Below the pieces are notes generated by a model, which saw nothing but the letters and a program-made list of their open reading frames with translations, did not search any database and was not told the DNA's origin. A program made the translations under genes and the position numbers. 64,000 nucleotides of DNA from Schleiferilactobacillus perolens DSM 12744. GTDB taxonomy: Bacteria; Bacillota; Bacilli; Lactobacillales; Lactobacillaceae. The DNA is taken from contig NZ_AZEC01000001.1 of the NCBI RefSeq assembly GCF_001435585.1, positions 1-64,000 on the forward strand. Direction: 5' to 3'. Below, in pieces: positions 25,985-33,203 of this stretch (the stretch's first letter is position 1; each line of letters opens with the position of its first letter).

Positions 25985-26936
25985 GCGCTTTCGTCCTTTC
26001 CACGGCTCCCACCAATTGCTCCTTCGCATGGATCAACTGCGTTAACAACGCACAGTAGGGTGTGGGAATGCCATATTTTTGACCCTTACGCCACACGGCT
26101 CCATTGATGAAATCAATTTCGGTGGCGCGATGGTTCTTGACCAGATCCTGATACATGGACGGATAGTGTCCCGCAATGTTGGCGGTAAATGTACCAGCCA
26201 CATGGTCGTAAACTTCCTGTTCGTCCAAGTTGATGCCTTCTTTAGCCGCCACAGTCGCAAATTCAGCAATAATTGTGTGCAGCAAGTCCGAAGCCACTGT
26301 GGTACTGCCCAGTTCGCCGATGTTGCATTCCAACAGCGAGCATAAGCAGTTCAAGGTCCCGTTCACACAGGCCTTCCGCCAAATTGAATACTTGACGTTC
26401 TCACTGTACTTTGGATTGAGCCCCGCTTCGGTGAATACTTGCACGACTTGTTTGGTGAAAGCTTCACCGGCGGGTTCAAAGTTTTGTAACTCCACGTCAC
26501 CATTGCCCACCAGAGTCACTTGGCCAGGGCCAGTCATTCCGGCGGTCCACATGGTGATGCCGAGAATCAAGTGATCCTTGGCGACGTAATCTTCCAGAAT
26601 ATCCTCATGGCCGATGCCGTTAAGCAGACACAGGACATAAGTGACTGGCGAAATGATCGGTTTCACGGCTTCCATCATGGACCGTAATTGGTTAGATTTC
26701 GTAAAGACGATAATCAGGTCCGGCTTCTCACCCGTCGCGTCCACCTCAGCGGGGGAATAAATTGGTAACTTGACGGTCACGGGTTCCCCGTTAAAGTCCG
26801 CCTTTAAGCCATTGGCCCGGATGGCGTCGACATTGTCTTGCCAACCATCGACCAATTCAACATTATGACCAGCTTGATGCAACATGATCGCGAAGCGGCT
26901 GCCCATACCACCGGCGCCGACAACAGTAATTTTCAT
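25977..26936 (-). CDS. Ketopantoate reductase-family protein (PanE/ApbA)
   Basis: 319 residues from the ATG at 26936 with AAGAGG upstream. The Rossmann NADPH loop VVGAGGMGSRFA is at 4-15, followed by ELVDGW, and the PanE-type C-terminal helical domain contains KYSIWRKACVNGTLNCLCSLLECNIGEL (active-site Lys and Asn) and HYPSMYQDLVKNHRATEIDFINGAV (the conserved S-M-x-D and E-x-D-x-x-N-G motif). PanE converts 2-dehydropantoate to pantoate for CoA; many lactobacilli carry extra members acting as 2-hydroxyacid dehydrogenases. The close link to a membrane carrier, not to panB/panC, argues for such a specialised role. Confidence 0.8.
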   Translation of the reverse strand: MKITVVGAGGMGSRFAIMLHQAGHNVELVDGWQDNVDAIRANGLKADFNGEPVTVKLPIYSPAEVDATGEKPDLIIVFTKSNQLRSMMEAVKPIISPVTYVLCLLNGIGHEDILEDYVAKDHLILGITMWTAGMTGPGQVTLVGNGDVELQNFEPAGEAFTKQVVQVFTEAGLNPKYSENVKYSIWRKACVNGTLNCLCSLLECNIGELGSTTVASDLLHTIIAEFATVAAKEGINLDEQEVYDHVAGTFTANIAGHYPSMYQDLVKNHRATEIDFINGAVWRKGQKYGIPTPYCALLTQLIHAKEQLVGAVERTKAHV

Positions 26937-27193
26937 TATAATAGCCTCTTTTCCATTTGTGACAAGTTTAACAGGAGATGGGAATTCGGTCAATCTGACA
27001 CAAATCGAAAATAAGGTCGAAATTTAAGAAAATCGTGTGCACGCTATGTTCGCCGATACGGTTCACACAGCGATTAGTTTTCAGCTGTTTTTCTTTTACC
27101 AGAACGAACTATTGGGAATGGGTGACAGTCAGAATGGCTAGATTAGTTTTATTAATTTCGTATAACCATTCACAATATGAGCAAGTGCCCAAT

Positions 27194-27517
27194 TTATCCT
27201 TCGCTGGCCGTCATTTTGATGCCAATAATGCCGATGAAGAGCAAAATGACAAAAATCCAAGTCGCTGGCTTCAACCGGTCACCGAACAGCAGCACACCGA
27301 TAAGGACGGTGCCCACTGCGCCAATGCCGGTCCAAATTGGATACGCCAGACTCATGGGCAGTTTCGCCGTCGCTTTGGCCAAGAAACCAAAACTAGCGAC
27401 CATCCCGATCAAGGTCGCGATCGTCCAACCAATATGGGTGAAACCGTTGCTGAGCTTCATAAACGTCGCCCATACCATCTCAAAAATTCCTGCAATTACT
27501 AAGTATAACCACGCCAT
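27194..27517 (-). CDS. SMR-family small multidrug/guanidinium exporter
   Basis: 107 residues from the ATG at 27517 behind AGGAGG, with four membrane helices. The conserved membrane-embedded glutamate is present in LVIAGIFEMVWATFMK (Glu13), followed by the family motif KATAKLPMSLAYPIWTGIGAVGTVLIG. SMR proteins work as antiparallel dimers coupled to protons; this length and sequence fits EmrE/SugE-like members that export quaternary cations or guanidinium. Its transcript has a 5' leader containing an intrinsic terminator, indicating attenuation control. Confidence 0.9.
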   Translation of the reverse strand: MAWLYLVIAGIFEMVWATFMKLSNGFTHIGWTIATLIGMVASFGFLAKATAKLPMSLAYPIWTGIGAVGTVLIGVLLFGDRLKPATWIFVILLFIGIIGIKMTASEG

Positions 27518-27542
27518 TGTTAATTCCTCCTTGTTTTTGACG

Positions 27543-27658
27543 AAAAAAAACCGTATATTACTCCGACTAGACCTAACGGAGTAACACACGGTAACTGCCC
27601 GGCGGCAGTGTAATTAATTTATGATTGCTAGGATAGCACGGGAAAAGAAAATTGGCAA
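27543..27658 (-). promoter_or_regulatory. SMR leader: promoter, hairpin and attenuator-type terminator
   Basis: On the minus strand TTGCCA (27658-27653), 17 nt, TATCCT (27635-27630, TGC-extended) starts a leader. It holds a first hairpin ACTGCC/GGGCAGT (about 27608-27593) and then a long stem (27592-27543: ACCGT...TTACTCCG paired with CGGAGTAA...ACGGT) followed by eight T. This terminator lies before the SMR start, so transcription must be allowed past it by a regulator or ligand. The known guanidine riboswitch sequence motifs were not recognised. Confidence 0.6.
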
Positions 27659-27664
27659 ATCCGG

Positions 27665-28117
27665 CTAGTAAGCAATTGTGACGACGCCATTCCCGGTAAA
27701 TTGATAAGCGCTATCGGCGGGCCGCCGGTTGTTGAGTTCCTGAGCAAACTTATTCAGGTCGATGATTACAATTCCTGCACCGTCGCTGACAATCGCAGGG
27801 TCAAGGAGTGCTCGCGCATCAGCTGCGCTGCAGGATGGCGTATGTAAGTACATGGCGATGGCCTGGACACCGGCCTTATTGATTTGCCAATCCGACTTGG
27901 GCGCTGCGATGACATGGTCCTGGACGAATTGGGTGACATCGATTTGTTTTTCGGTATTGGTATGACTGACTTGCTGATCGTTGGGGGCTTGCTGACTGGC
28001 GGTCGTGATTTTGGTTTTGACGGTAGCCGCGCCGATGGTTTGGCGAGACTGACCGCAGGCGGATAAGAGCAGAAGCAACGTGATCAGTGGTAGTGACGCA
28101 GCTGACAAATTCTTCAA
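27665..28117 (-). CDS. Small lipoprotein, unknown function
   Basis: About 150 residues from TTG 28117, chosen because it places a lysine directly before the hydrophobic signal and lies about 12 nt after GAGAGAGGG; longer frames add an unlikely N-terminus. The signal LPLITLLLLLSACGQS contains a lipobox with lipidated Cys. The mature part has a Thr/Gln/Ser-rich spacer and then a folded domain (VTQFVQDHVIAAPKSDWQINKAGVQAIAMYLHTPSC to FTGNGVVTIAY). No family was recognised. It follows two Rgg-like regulators on the same strand but a terminator separates them. Confidence 0.65.
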   Translation of the reverse strand: MKNLSAASLPLITLLLLLSACGQSRQTIGAATVKTKITTASQQAPNDQQVSHTNTEKQIDVTQFVQDHVIAAPKSDWQINKAGVQAIAMYLHTPSCSAADARALLDPAIVSDGAGIVIIDLNKFAQELNNRRPADSAYQFTGNGVVTIAY

Positions 28118-28250
28118 CAGGTAAAACCACCCTCTCTCGATCAGAATCTCGCCTTGGGTTGATTTCACGGGCAATCGAGTATGTTCCATACGATAACATG
28201 CCTACCGAGAAACGATGAAAAATGTGCATATCTGCAACACCACTGGTATA

Positions 28251-28276
28251 CAAAAATACACGGCAATCCGTGTATT
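28251..28276 (-). terminator. Terminator after the Rgg-like gene pair
   Basis: AATACACGG and CCGTGTATT form a perfect 9-bp stem around a 4-nt loop; on the minus strand TTTTT follows. Confidence 0.8.
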
Positions 28277-28285
28277 CGCCTGGCG

Positions 28286-29107
28286 TTATTGTAAGAATCC
28301 TTGCCGCTGCAATATTGGTGCGACCAGTTGGCGAAAATAATCGTTGTCCTTGCCAATGGCTTGCCAAAACTGGAAAAGGGTCTGGGTTTTGGTAAAGGTC
28401 GGTGAAGCGGCAGTCTCATTTGCCAACAATTCGCCGCCGATCAGGTACTCATCCTCCCAATTGCGCTGCCGGACAACCTGGTCAAAATACGCGTGGGCGC
28501 GGTCAATTTCGGGCGGGTCTTGGGCCAGCTTTCTTAAAGCTGCCCTTAACAGCGTATTACCTGTGACATAATCACCAGTCACTCCGCGACTTTGAGCGCG
28601 CTCATATTGCCGGATGACGGATATCATGAATGGATCCACCTGATGGGCCGGCAGTTTCAGAATTAAGTCCTCCGCGATGTGGAATTCCAGAATACGCCAT
28701 TGCGACACGCTGGTGATGGCGGTATACAGTGTTTGAATGACCGTGTCGAAGTGGGGAAACGCCATATTGCGATAAATGTTTCCTTGCAACCGACCAAAGT
28801 TAGCAGTGAGCGGCTGTCCTGCAGCGTCAGCCGCATTGATCACTTTTTCTAAGAACGGCTGATTGCCCATCAAATAGGCGGTATCAATTTGGGCGAGAAA
28901 ACTGGACTGCTCTGGTAAAGCCGCATCAAACTCATTCCAATTCAATTGTAAATTGGCCATGGCCCGCACAAACTGACTGGCGGAAAGTTCTGTTTTGCCA
29001 TTCTCAAAACGGCTCAGTGCCGATGCAGTCAAATCGTTCCGCGCGGCTTGCCGGAGTGAAAAGCCCCGTTCCTGGCGAAGCTTGCCGTAATGTTCACCTA
29101 AGCTCAT
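28286..29107 (-). CDS. Rgg/XRE-family transcriptional regulator, second of a tandem pair
   Basis: 273 residues from the ATG at 29107. The N-terminal XRE helix-turn-helix is clear (LGEHYGKLRQERGFSLRQAARNDLTASALSRFENGKTELS), followed by an all-helical region of about 200 residues as in Rgg/MutR regulators, whose TPR-like domain usually binds a short peptide pheromone. Start and stop of the upstream paralogue overlap as ATGA (4 nt), so the two are co-translated. No obvious short hydrophobic peptide gene was found nearby. Its target is unknown. Confidence 0.75.
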   Translation of the reverse strand: MSLGEHYGKLRQERGFSLRQAARNDLTASALSRFENGKTELSASQFVRAMANLQLNWNEFDAALPEQSSFLAQIDTAYLMGNQPFLEKVINAADAAGQPLTANFGRLQGNIYRNMAFPHFDTVIQTLYTAITSVSQWRILEFHIAEDLILKLPAHQVDPFMISVIRQYERAQSRGVTGDYVTGNTLLRAALRKLAQDPPEIDRAHAYFDQVVRQRNWEDEYLIGGELLANETAASPTFTKTQTLFQFWQAIGKDNDYFRQLVAPILQRQGFLQ

Positions 29108-29988
29108 TCGTGCCGCCCCGTTTCCGTCGTCATAAACTTTTGCCAATCCCCACGGACCTGATCGGGATGAACCTGAATCGTCAAAAGGGTTAGGCCTGCC
29201 GTGATTTGAGTCAGCGGGGTCTGCCAATCCATCTGCGGATCATCATGGAAGGCCAGCATCAAGTGATCCATCGCCCGCAGAATATATTGGTTGAGATCCG
29301 TGAGGGGAAAGGTATCGATGATCGGCAACAGCTCCCGAGTGGTCGCAAATTCTCCTCGCATCATCATGCCCCGGACAATGTTCATGATTGCTCGCGTGAC
29401 CATATTTTGCGTTTGATCCGCCTCAGGTGGTTGATTTTGATTATGATAGGGCGCGGCCATTGAAGTCACGATGGTATGCAAGTCAGTGAGACTGCAATGG
29501 ATTTGCATACACGCCGCCAAGAGCGCGTCATAAGATTGCCAATGCTGGATATGTACTAGATAGTGCGTGGCGGGCGGATACACGGTGGCCGGCAGTGCCG
29601 GCAATGCCATGCCCAATCTTGTCACAGCATAGTCCCGCGCAATAATGGCGAAGACCAGATCATAGAACCAATGGGACTTTTCATATCGCTGTAAGTAGTC
29701 CGTGGCTAATGCATAGAATTCTGTTGCGGGCCGCCTTTCACCAATCAACTCATTGGACCGATACATATAGTCCTGAGGATCGCTGTATTCTAACTCAAAT
29801 TGCGGCCAGTCCAATCGCCCGGCGGCCCGGCGCATCAGCTGCATGAACTTGGTGGCGGATAATTCCGTTTGCCCCCGTTCAAAGCGTGAAACCGATGACG
29901 GACTGGTGATACCGTCACTGATTTCGGCAATGGATAGCCCCTGGCCTTTTCGTTGATCCCGCAACAGTGCCCCCAGCGTAATGGTCAT
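29104..29988 (-). CDS. Rgg/XRE-family transcriptional regulator, first of a tandem pair
   Basis: 294 residues from the ATG at 29988, which follows AGGAGG. XRE domain: LGALLRDQRKGQGLSIAEISDGITSPSSVSRFERGQTELSATKF; then a helical C-terminal domain of the Rgg length class. It shares the GQTELSAT/GKTELSAS end of the DNA-binding domain with its downstream partner, so the two probably arose by duplication. Together they could act as heteromers or as a relay. Divergent from a DUF898 protein gene. Confidence 0.75.
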   Translation of the reverse strand: MTITLGALLRDQRKGQGLSIAEISDGITSPSSVSRFERGQTELSATKFMQLMRRAAGRLDWPQFELEYSDPQDYMYRSNELIGERRPATEFYALATDYLQRYEKSHWFYDLVFAIIARDYAVTRLGMALPALPATVYPPATHYLVHIQHWQSYDALLAACMQIHCSLTDLHTIVTSMAAPYHNQNQPPEADQTQNMVTRAIMNIVRGMMMRGEFATTRELLPIIDTFPLTDLNQYILRAMDHLMLAFHDDPQMDWQTPLTQITAGLTLLTIQVHPDQVRGDWQKFMTTETGRHE

Positions 29989-30136
29989 CACACATCCTCC
30001 TTGAGAAATATTGATTCTAAAGTTAGTCGAAATGTGCCGAATATGCAAACTCAACGGCCCAAGAAAACCGCCCGGTGATGGCAATCACAAGTGGAAACGG
30101 TAGAATATAGGTAGTCACAAATCATGGAGGAAAATT

Positions 30137-30469
30137 ATGCAAAACGGGTTGGAGACAAAAAACGGCCGGACATCATTCTTTGATGGCGGCTTGGCATCAT
30201 GGATCGGGTGGTCCCTATTGGGCTTTCTGGTAACGGTTTGTACATTAGGGATCTGCTACCCCTGGGCGCTGACGATGATTTACGGCTGGCGGATCAATCA
30301 CACCGTCGTGGACGGCCATCGGATGCAGTTCTCAGGCACTGCAGTGGGACTTTTTGGTAGTTGGATCAAGTGGTTGTTGCTGTCGATCATTACGATCGGG
30401 ATATACAATTTCTGGGTGCGGATTAAGTTGGAGAACTGGCGCGTGAGCCATACCAGTTTCGTGAATTAA
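30137..30469 (+). CDS. DUF898-family small membrane protein
   Basis: 110 residues. Two hydrophobic regions (about 25-50 and 73-90) surround the DUF898 signature YPWALTMIYGWRINHTVVDGHRMQFSGTAVGLFGSWIKW and IITIGIYNFWVRIKLENW. Members of this family are short membrane proteins of unknown role; longer relatives include YjgN. GGAGG precedes the ATG by 9 nt. Glycerate kinase follows after 25 nt on the same strand. Confidence 0.8.
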   Translation: MQNGLETKNGRTSFFDGGLASWIGWSLLGFLVTVCTLGICYPWALTMIYGWRINHTVVDGHRMQFSGTAVGLFGSWIKWLLLSIITIGIYNFWVRIKLENWRVSHTSFVN

Positions 30470-30494
30470 CGCACCGAAATAGGGAGGGAAAACT

Positions 30495-31619
30495 ATGCGG
30501 GCATTAGTCGCCATTGATTCATTCAAAGGTTCATTTTCCAGTCAAGAAGCCGCCAATATCGTCACTCAAGCCTTCAGCAAATACCGTATCGTCACCGACG
30601 CTGCGGCCATCGCAGATGGCGGGGAAGGGACCAGCGCCGCCTATTTAGCCAATCACTCCACTGCGATGTGGCGTCAGCTGACGGTGACCAATATGGTGGG
30701 AAAACCGACACCCGTGCAGTATGTCATCGACGCCTCCCAACACTTGGCCATCATTGATGTGGCTGAGGCCAGCGGGATTCAATTTGCAACGACCCAGGAC
30801 GGGTTCGTCGACCCGTTAACCACCAACTCAATTGGGACGGGAGAAATGATTCAGGACGCCACCCAGCAGGGCGTGCAAAAGATCGTCGTCGCTCTGGGCG
30901 GTTCCGGTACCACCGATGCCGGCATCGGTTTATTAGGGGCACTAGGCGTCAAGTTCTACGATGATCAAGGTAACGAACTGCCCCCCACTGTACCGTCATT
31001 GGCCAAAGTCGAAAAGTATAACGATGCGGCCGTCAGTCTCCACGACATCCAGCTGGTGGCGTGCGCCGATGTGGATAGCCCGCTGACTGGTCCCACTGGA
31101 GCAGTCCAGATGTTCGGTCCGCAAAAGGGCGTTGATGACCAGCAAGAGAGTCTAGAGAAGGCCTTTCATCACTTCGCGGATGTTTTGGATCCCACCGAGC
31201 ATGGGCAAGGAGCAGGCGATGGTGCGGCCGGCGGGATGGGTTTTGCGTTGCGGGTCCTAGGCGCTGAGCACATGTCTGGGTTTGATTTTATCGCCAACGA
31301 TATCAATTTACCTTCTCGTGTGGCCCAAACCGATTTTGTCCTGACTGGAGAAGGCCGGCTAGATACTCAAAGCACCCATGGCAAGGTGCCGGTACGGATG
31401 GCCGAGCTGGCGCAAAAGGCCGGCAAGCCCTGTTTTGCCATTGTGGGCACCCAAGAATTGGACCTGGCCACGGCCCGGCAATACGGGTTAACCAGTGTCT
31501 TTCCCATCGTCGATCGGCCGATGACACTGGCCCAAGCCATTGCCAATGGAAAAGAAAACCTGGCCCGCACTGCTGCCCGCGTGGGTGCCATGGCGGCCAG
31601 CATGGATGGAGGTAAATAG
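30495..31619 (+). CDS. Glycerate kinase
   Basis: 374 residues, the length of the GlxK/GarK family (2-glycerate kinase, EC 2.7.1.165 type). Motifs: VAIDSFKGSFSSQEAANIV at the start, IADGGEGTSAAYLA, VALGGSGTTDAGIGLLGALG, DGAAGGMGFAL and LTGEGRLDTQSTHGKVPV. It phosphorylates glycerate for entry into lower glycolysis. GGGAGGG precedes the ATG. The next gene starts directly after its stop codon, indicating a shared transcript. Confidence 0.9.
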   Translation: MRALVAIDSFKGSFSSQEAANIVTQAFSKYRIVTDAAAIADGGEGTSAAYLANHSTAMWRQLTVTNMVGKPTPVQYVIDASQHLAIIDVAEASGIQFATTQDGFVDPLTTNSIGTGEMIQDATQQGVQKIVVALGGSGTTDAGIGLLGALGVKFYDDQGNELPPTVPSLAKVEKYNDAAVSLHDIQLVACADVDSPLTGPTGAVQMFGPQKGVDDQQESLEKAFHHFADVLDPTEHGQGAGDGAAGGMGFALRVLGAEHMSGFDFIANDINLPSRVAQTDFVLTGEGRLDTQSTHGKVPVRMAELAQKAGKPCFAIVGTQELDLATARQYGLTSVFPIVDRPMTLAQAIANGKENLARTAARVGAMAASMDGGK

Positions 31620-32309
31620 ATGCCACAACTACGCGTCGCCACCTTTAACATTGCCGGTGGACACCAGCCCGATGTCGCCGCTATTAATCGGCTGTTCACG
31701 GCAGAAAATCTGGACATCATTGGCGTTCAAGAAATTGATCGGCAGACCATCCGTAATCCAGGAGACATGCCCGCACAAATCGCCAGTGCCAACTACCATT
31801 TTGAGTTTGCCAAAGCCATTGATCTGATGGGCGGCGAATACGGCATTGCGATTTTCTCGCGGCGGCCGCTCCATCAGGTATATATTCATTCCTATACCGT
31901 TTATGGGGAAGAACGGCGGGTATTCCAGCATGGCGTTTACGATGTGGCCGACAGCCAATTATCGGTTTACAACACCCATTTGTCGTTTGAAACACCCGCC
32001 TTGCGCCAGCAGCAAGTGGCAGAACTGCTTGATGCAGTCAAAGCCGATCCGGTTCCGCACAAAGTAATTCTGGGCGACTTCAACATGGATCAGGATCATG
32101 TAGAGTGGGACTCTTTGGGGCCAGATCTGCACCGCGTTAATGGCGATCACGAGTGGTACGACACGTTTACGTGGCGCGATGCCACGATGAAAGTCTATGC
32201 CATCGATAACATCATCGTGACGCCCAACGTTCGCGTGGCGCACACAAAAATAGCGACCCAAATTCTATCGGATCACCAGATGTTGGAAACAGAGTTGGAT
32301 TGGACCTAA
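31620..32309 (+). CDS. Endonuclease/exonuclease/phosphatase (EEP) family hydrolase
   Basis: 229 residues, starting on the base after the glycerate kinase stop (TAGATG). EEP motifs: VATFNIAGG (metal-binding Asn), GVQEID (Glu), VYNTHLSF (His), ILGDFNMDQ (Asp and Asn) and ILSDHQMLE (terminal Asp-His pair). Family members cleave phosphodiester or phosphomonoester bonds in nucleic acids, phosphoinositides or sphingomyelin; the short length suggests a cytoplasmic metal-dependent phosphatase or nuclease. Co-expression with glycerate kinase does not reveal the substrate. Confidence 0.8.
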   Translation: MPQLRVATFNIAGGHQPDVAAINRLFTAENLDIIGVQEIDRQTIRNPGDMPAQIASANYHFEFAKAIDLMGGEYGIAIFSRRPLHQVYIHSYTVYGEERRVFQHGVYDVADSQLSVYNTHLSFETPALRQQQVAELLDAVKADPVPHKVILGDFNMDQDHVEWDSLGPDLHRVNGDHEWYDTFTWRDATMKVYAIDNIIVTPNVRVAHTKIATQILSDHQMLETELDWT

Positions 32310-32366
32310 AGGACTAGTTTAAAAATTCCCACAATCCTTGCGGCTCTAGGCGTTCAGCACTATTGA

Positions 32367-32375
32367 TGATATAAT
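32367..32375 (+). promoter_or_regulatory. Extended -10 promoter of toxin mRNA A
   Basis: TGATATAAT is a perfect extended -10 (TGN before TATAAT) without a good -35. It is identical in unit B. It would give a 5' UTR of about 110 nt before the toxin gene. Confidence 0.65.
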
Positions 32376-32395
32376 ATCAGCAACAGAAAAGCATT

Positions 32396-32443
32396 ATGGG
32401 CGGTGACCTTCAAGACGGAAAGAGGCGATGCCGATGGGAGTAA
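32396..32443 (+). CDS. Short leader ORF in toxin mRNA A
   Basis: ATG to TAA encoding MGGDLQDGKRRCRWE, 48 nt before the toxin ATG. There is no clear ribosome binding site. In unit B the same ORF lacks the stop and runs in frame into the toxin. Leader peptides that couple translation are common in type I toxin mRNAs, but coding status here is uncertain. Confidence 0.3.
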   Translation: MGGDLQDGKRRCRWE

Positions 32444-32491
32444 AAAACCATCAAGCGCACAAATCTGGATGAGAGGAGGTCTTGCTTACCA

Positions 32492-32632
32492 ATGGTAGCG
32501 GCGATCTATACCGCTATCGTCATTGGCTTGGTTGGCATTATTACGGTGGTCGGATTATTGACGCAGCTTTTACACCGTTTGACCAAGCTAGTGGCAGCGT
32601 TTCGGCAGCTGCGCCGAGCGCTGAAAAAGTAG
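32492..32632 (+). CDS. Putative type I toxin peptide A (46 residues, one TM)
   Basis: 46 residues from ATG 32492, with GGAGG at 32475-32479 (12-nt spacing). A single hydrophobic helix (AIVIGLVGIITVVGLLTQLL, about 8-27) is followed by a strongly basic amphipathic tail (HRLTKLVAAFRQLRRALKK). This is the typical build of membrane-acting type I toxins, although the sequence does not match Fst/Ldr or TxpA types that I know. The mRNA 3' UTR is covered by an antisense RNA from 32765. The copy at 42520-42660 differs mainly near the N-terminus, with the helix core and tail conserved, which argues for selection on the protein. Confidence 0.7.
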   Translation: MVAAIYTAIVIGLVGIITVVGLLTQLLHRLTKLVAAFRQLRRALKK

Positions 32633-32639
32633 GCAAAAA

Positions 32640-32676
32640 AATAACCGCCCTAACTTTGACCGGTTAGCGGTTATTT
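32640..32676. terminator. Hairpin ending antisense RNA A
   Basis: AAATAACCGC and GCGGTTATTT around a GC-containing loop; T-run only on the minus strand. Confidence 0.65.
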
Positions 32677-32737
32677 ATTGCCGTGATAACAATTGGTCGC
32701 TGCTCTTAAAGCAGTTCTGCGAGGGTTAAAAACCCGG

Positions 32738-32762
32738 AGACGCCTGACCGGGCGTCTTTTTT
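32738..32762 (+). terminator. Terminator of toxin mRNA A
   Basis: GACGCC and GGCGTC stem followed by TTTTTT. Its position places the toxin mRNA 3' end about 130 nt past the stop codon, so the two convergent RNAs overlap. Confidence 0.75.
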
Positions 32763-32771
32763 CTTACCTCA

Positions 32772-32800
32772 AATATAGCATGGGATTGGCGACATGTCTA
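32772..32800 (-). promoter_or_regulatory. Antisense RNA promoter A
   Basis: TAGACA (32800-32795), 17-nt spacer ending TGC, TATATT (32777-32772) on the minus strand. The boxes and spacing are kept in unit B (TGGACA/TATATT) and in the decayed copy (TAGACA/TAAGTT). Confidence 0.75.
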
Positions 32801-32830
32801 CTTTTCTGTGTCTTCAAAACTTGACAAGGT

Positions 32831-33008
32831 GTGCTGAAAAAGTAGGCAAAAAAATAGCCGCCCTAACTTTGACCGGTAAGCAGCTATCTTCTTGTCGTAA
32901 GTATTAATGGTTACTGCTCATAAGCAGTTCTACGAGGATTAAAAACTCGGAAACACTTGTCCAGTTTTTTCTCGACTCCAACTTAGCATGAGACTGGCGG
33001 TATGTCTA
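32831..33008 (-). ncRNA. Decayed third copy: toxin gene lost, antisense RNA region retained
   Basis: Starts with the last codons and stop of the toxin gene (GTGCTGAAAAAGTAG) and continues through diverged versions of the hairpins to the antisense promoter (TAGACA 33008-33003, 17 nt, TAAGTT 32985-32980). It would give a minus-strand RNA of about 125 nt (start near 32973, end in the A-run at 32848-32854) with no cognate toxin. It may be an orphan antitoxin able to pair with copies A or B, or simply a relic. Confidence 0.5.
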
Positions 33009-33203
33009 CTTTTCTGCAAAATCAATTGCTCATGGCGCGATACTATCGGATGAAGCTCACACCAAGCATTTTGTTTAATTCATCGGTAGTGGTGGCGCCC
33101 GCAAGGTGACAAGGTAGATATGGTATCAATCAATAAACAGCCCACATCGCTTTCCATCGTTGAGAAGCTTATATGGACTGTCTCTTTTTATCAATTGCAT
33201 TTC

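Larger units (their letters stand above)
32634..32766 (-). ncRNA. Antisense RNA A (putative type I antitoxin)
   Basis: A minus-strand promoter (TAGACA, 17 nt, TGC-extended TATATT; 32800-32772) predicts a start near 32765. Transcription would run towards the toxin gene and end at the hairpin AAATAACCGC/GCGGTTATTT (32640-32676), which on this strand is followed by seven T. The about 130-nt RNA would be fully complementary to the toxin mRNA 3' UTR, as in txpA/RatA and bsrG/SR4 pairs. Conserved internal hairpins (CTGCT/AGCAG and GGGTT/AACCC) occur in all copies. Confidence 0.65.
32322..32828 (+). repeat. Repeat unit A: type I toxin-antitoxin locus (direct copy of 42350-42847)
   Basis: About 505 bp sharing very high identity with the unit at 42350-42847 from AAAATTCCCACAATCC to TCAAAACTTG. 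Each unit holds a promoter, a leader ORF, a 46-codon toxin-like gene, two terminators and an antisense promoter at the right end. A third, truncated copy (32831-33008) abuts this unit on the right. Confidence 0.85.

Noticed and set aside
27035-27502. 155-codon plus-strand frame opposite the SMR gene
   Set aside because: Its end is the antisense of the SMR coding sequence and the composition is not protein-like. The gap 26937-27193 otherwise shows nothing convincing.
27543-27640. Guanidine riboswitch (ykkC or mini-ykkC) assignment
   Set aside because: The hairpin loops do not carry the ACGR-type or other diagnostic motifs; only a generic terminator-controlled leader can be supported.
32482-32667. 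61-codon frame overlapping toxin gene A in another phase
   Set aside because: The TTG start has no suitable site, the translation has no membrane helix, and the equivalent frame is not kept in unit B, whereas the toxin frame is conserved in both.
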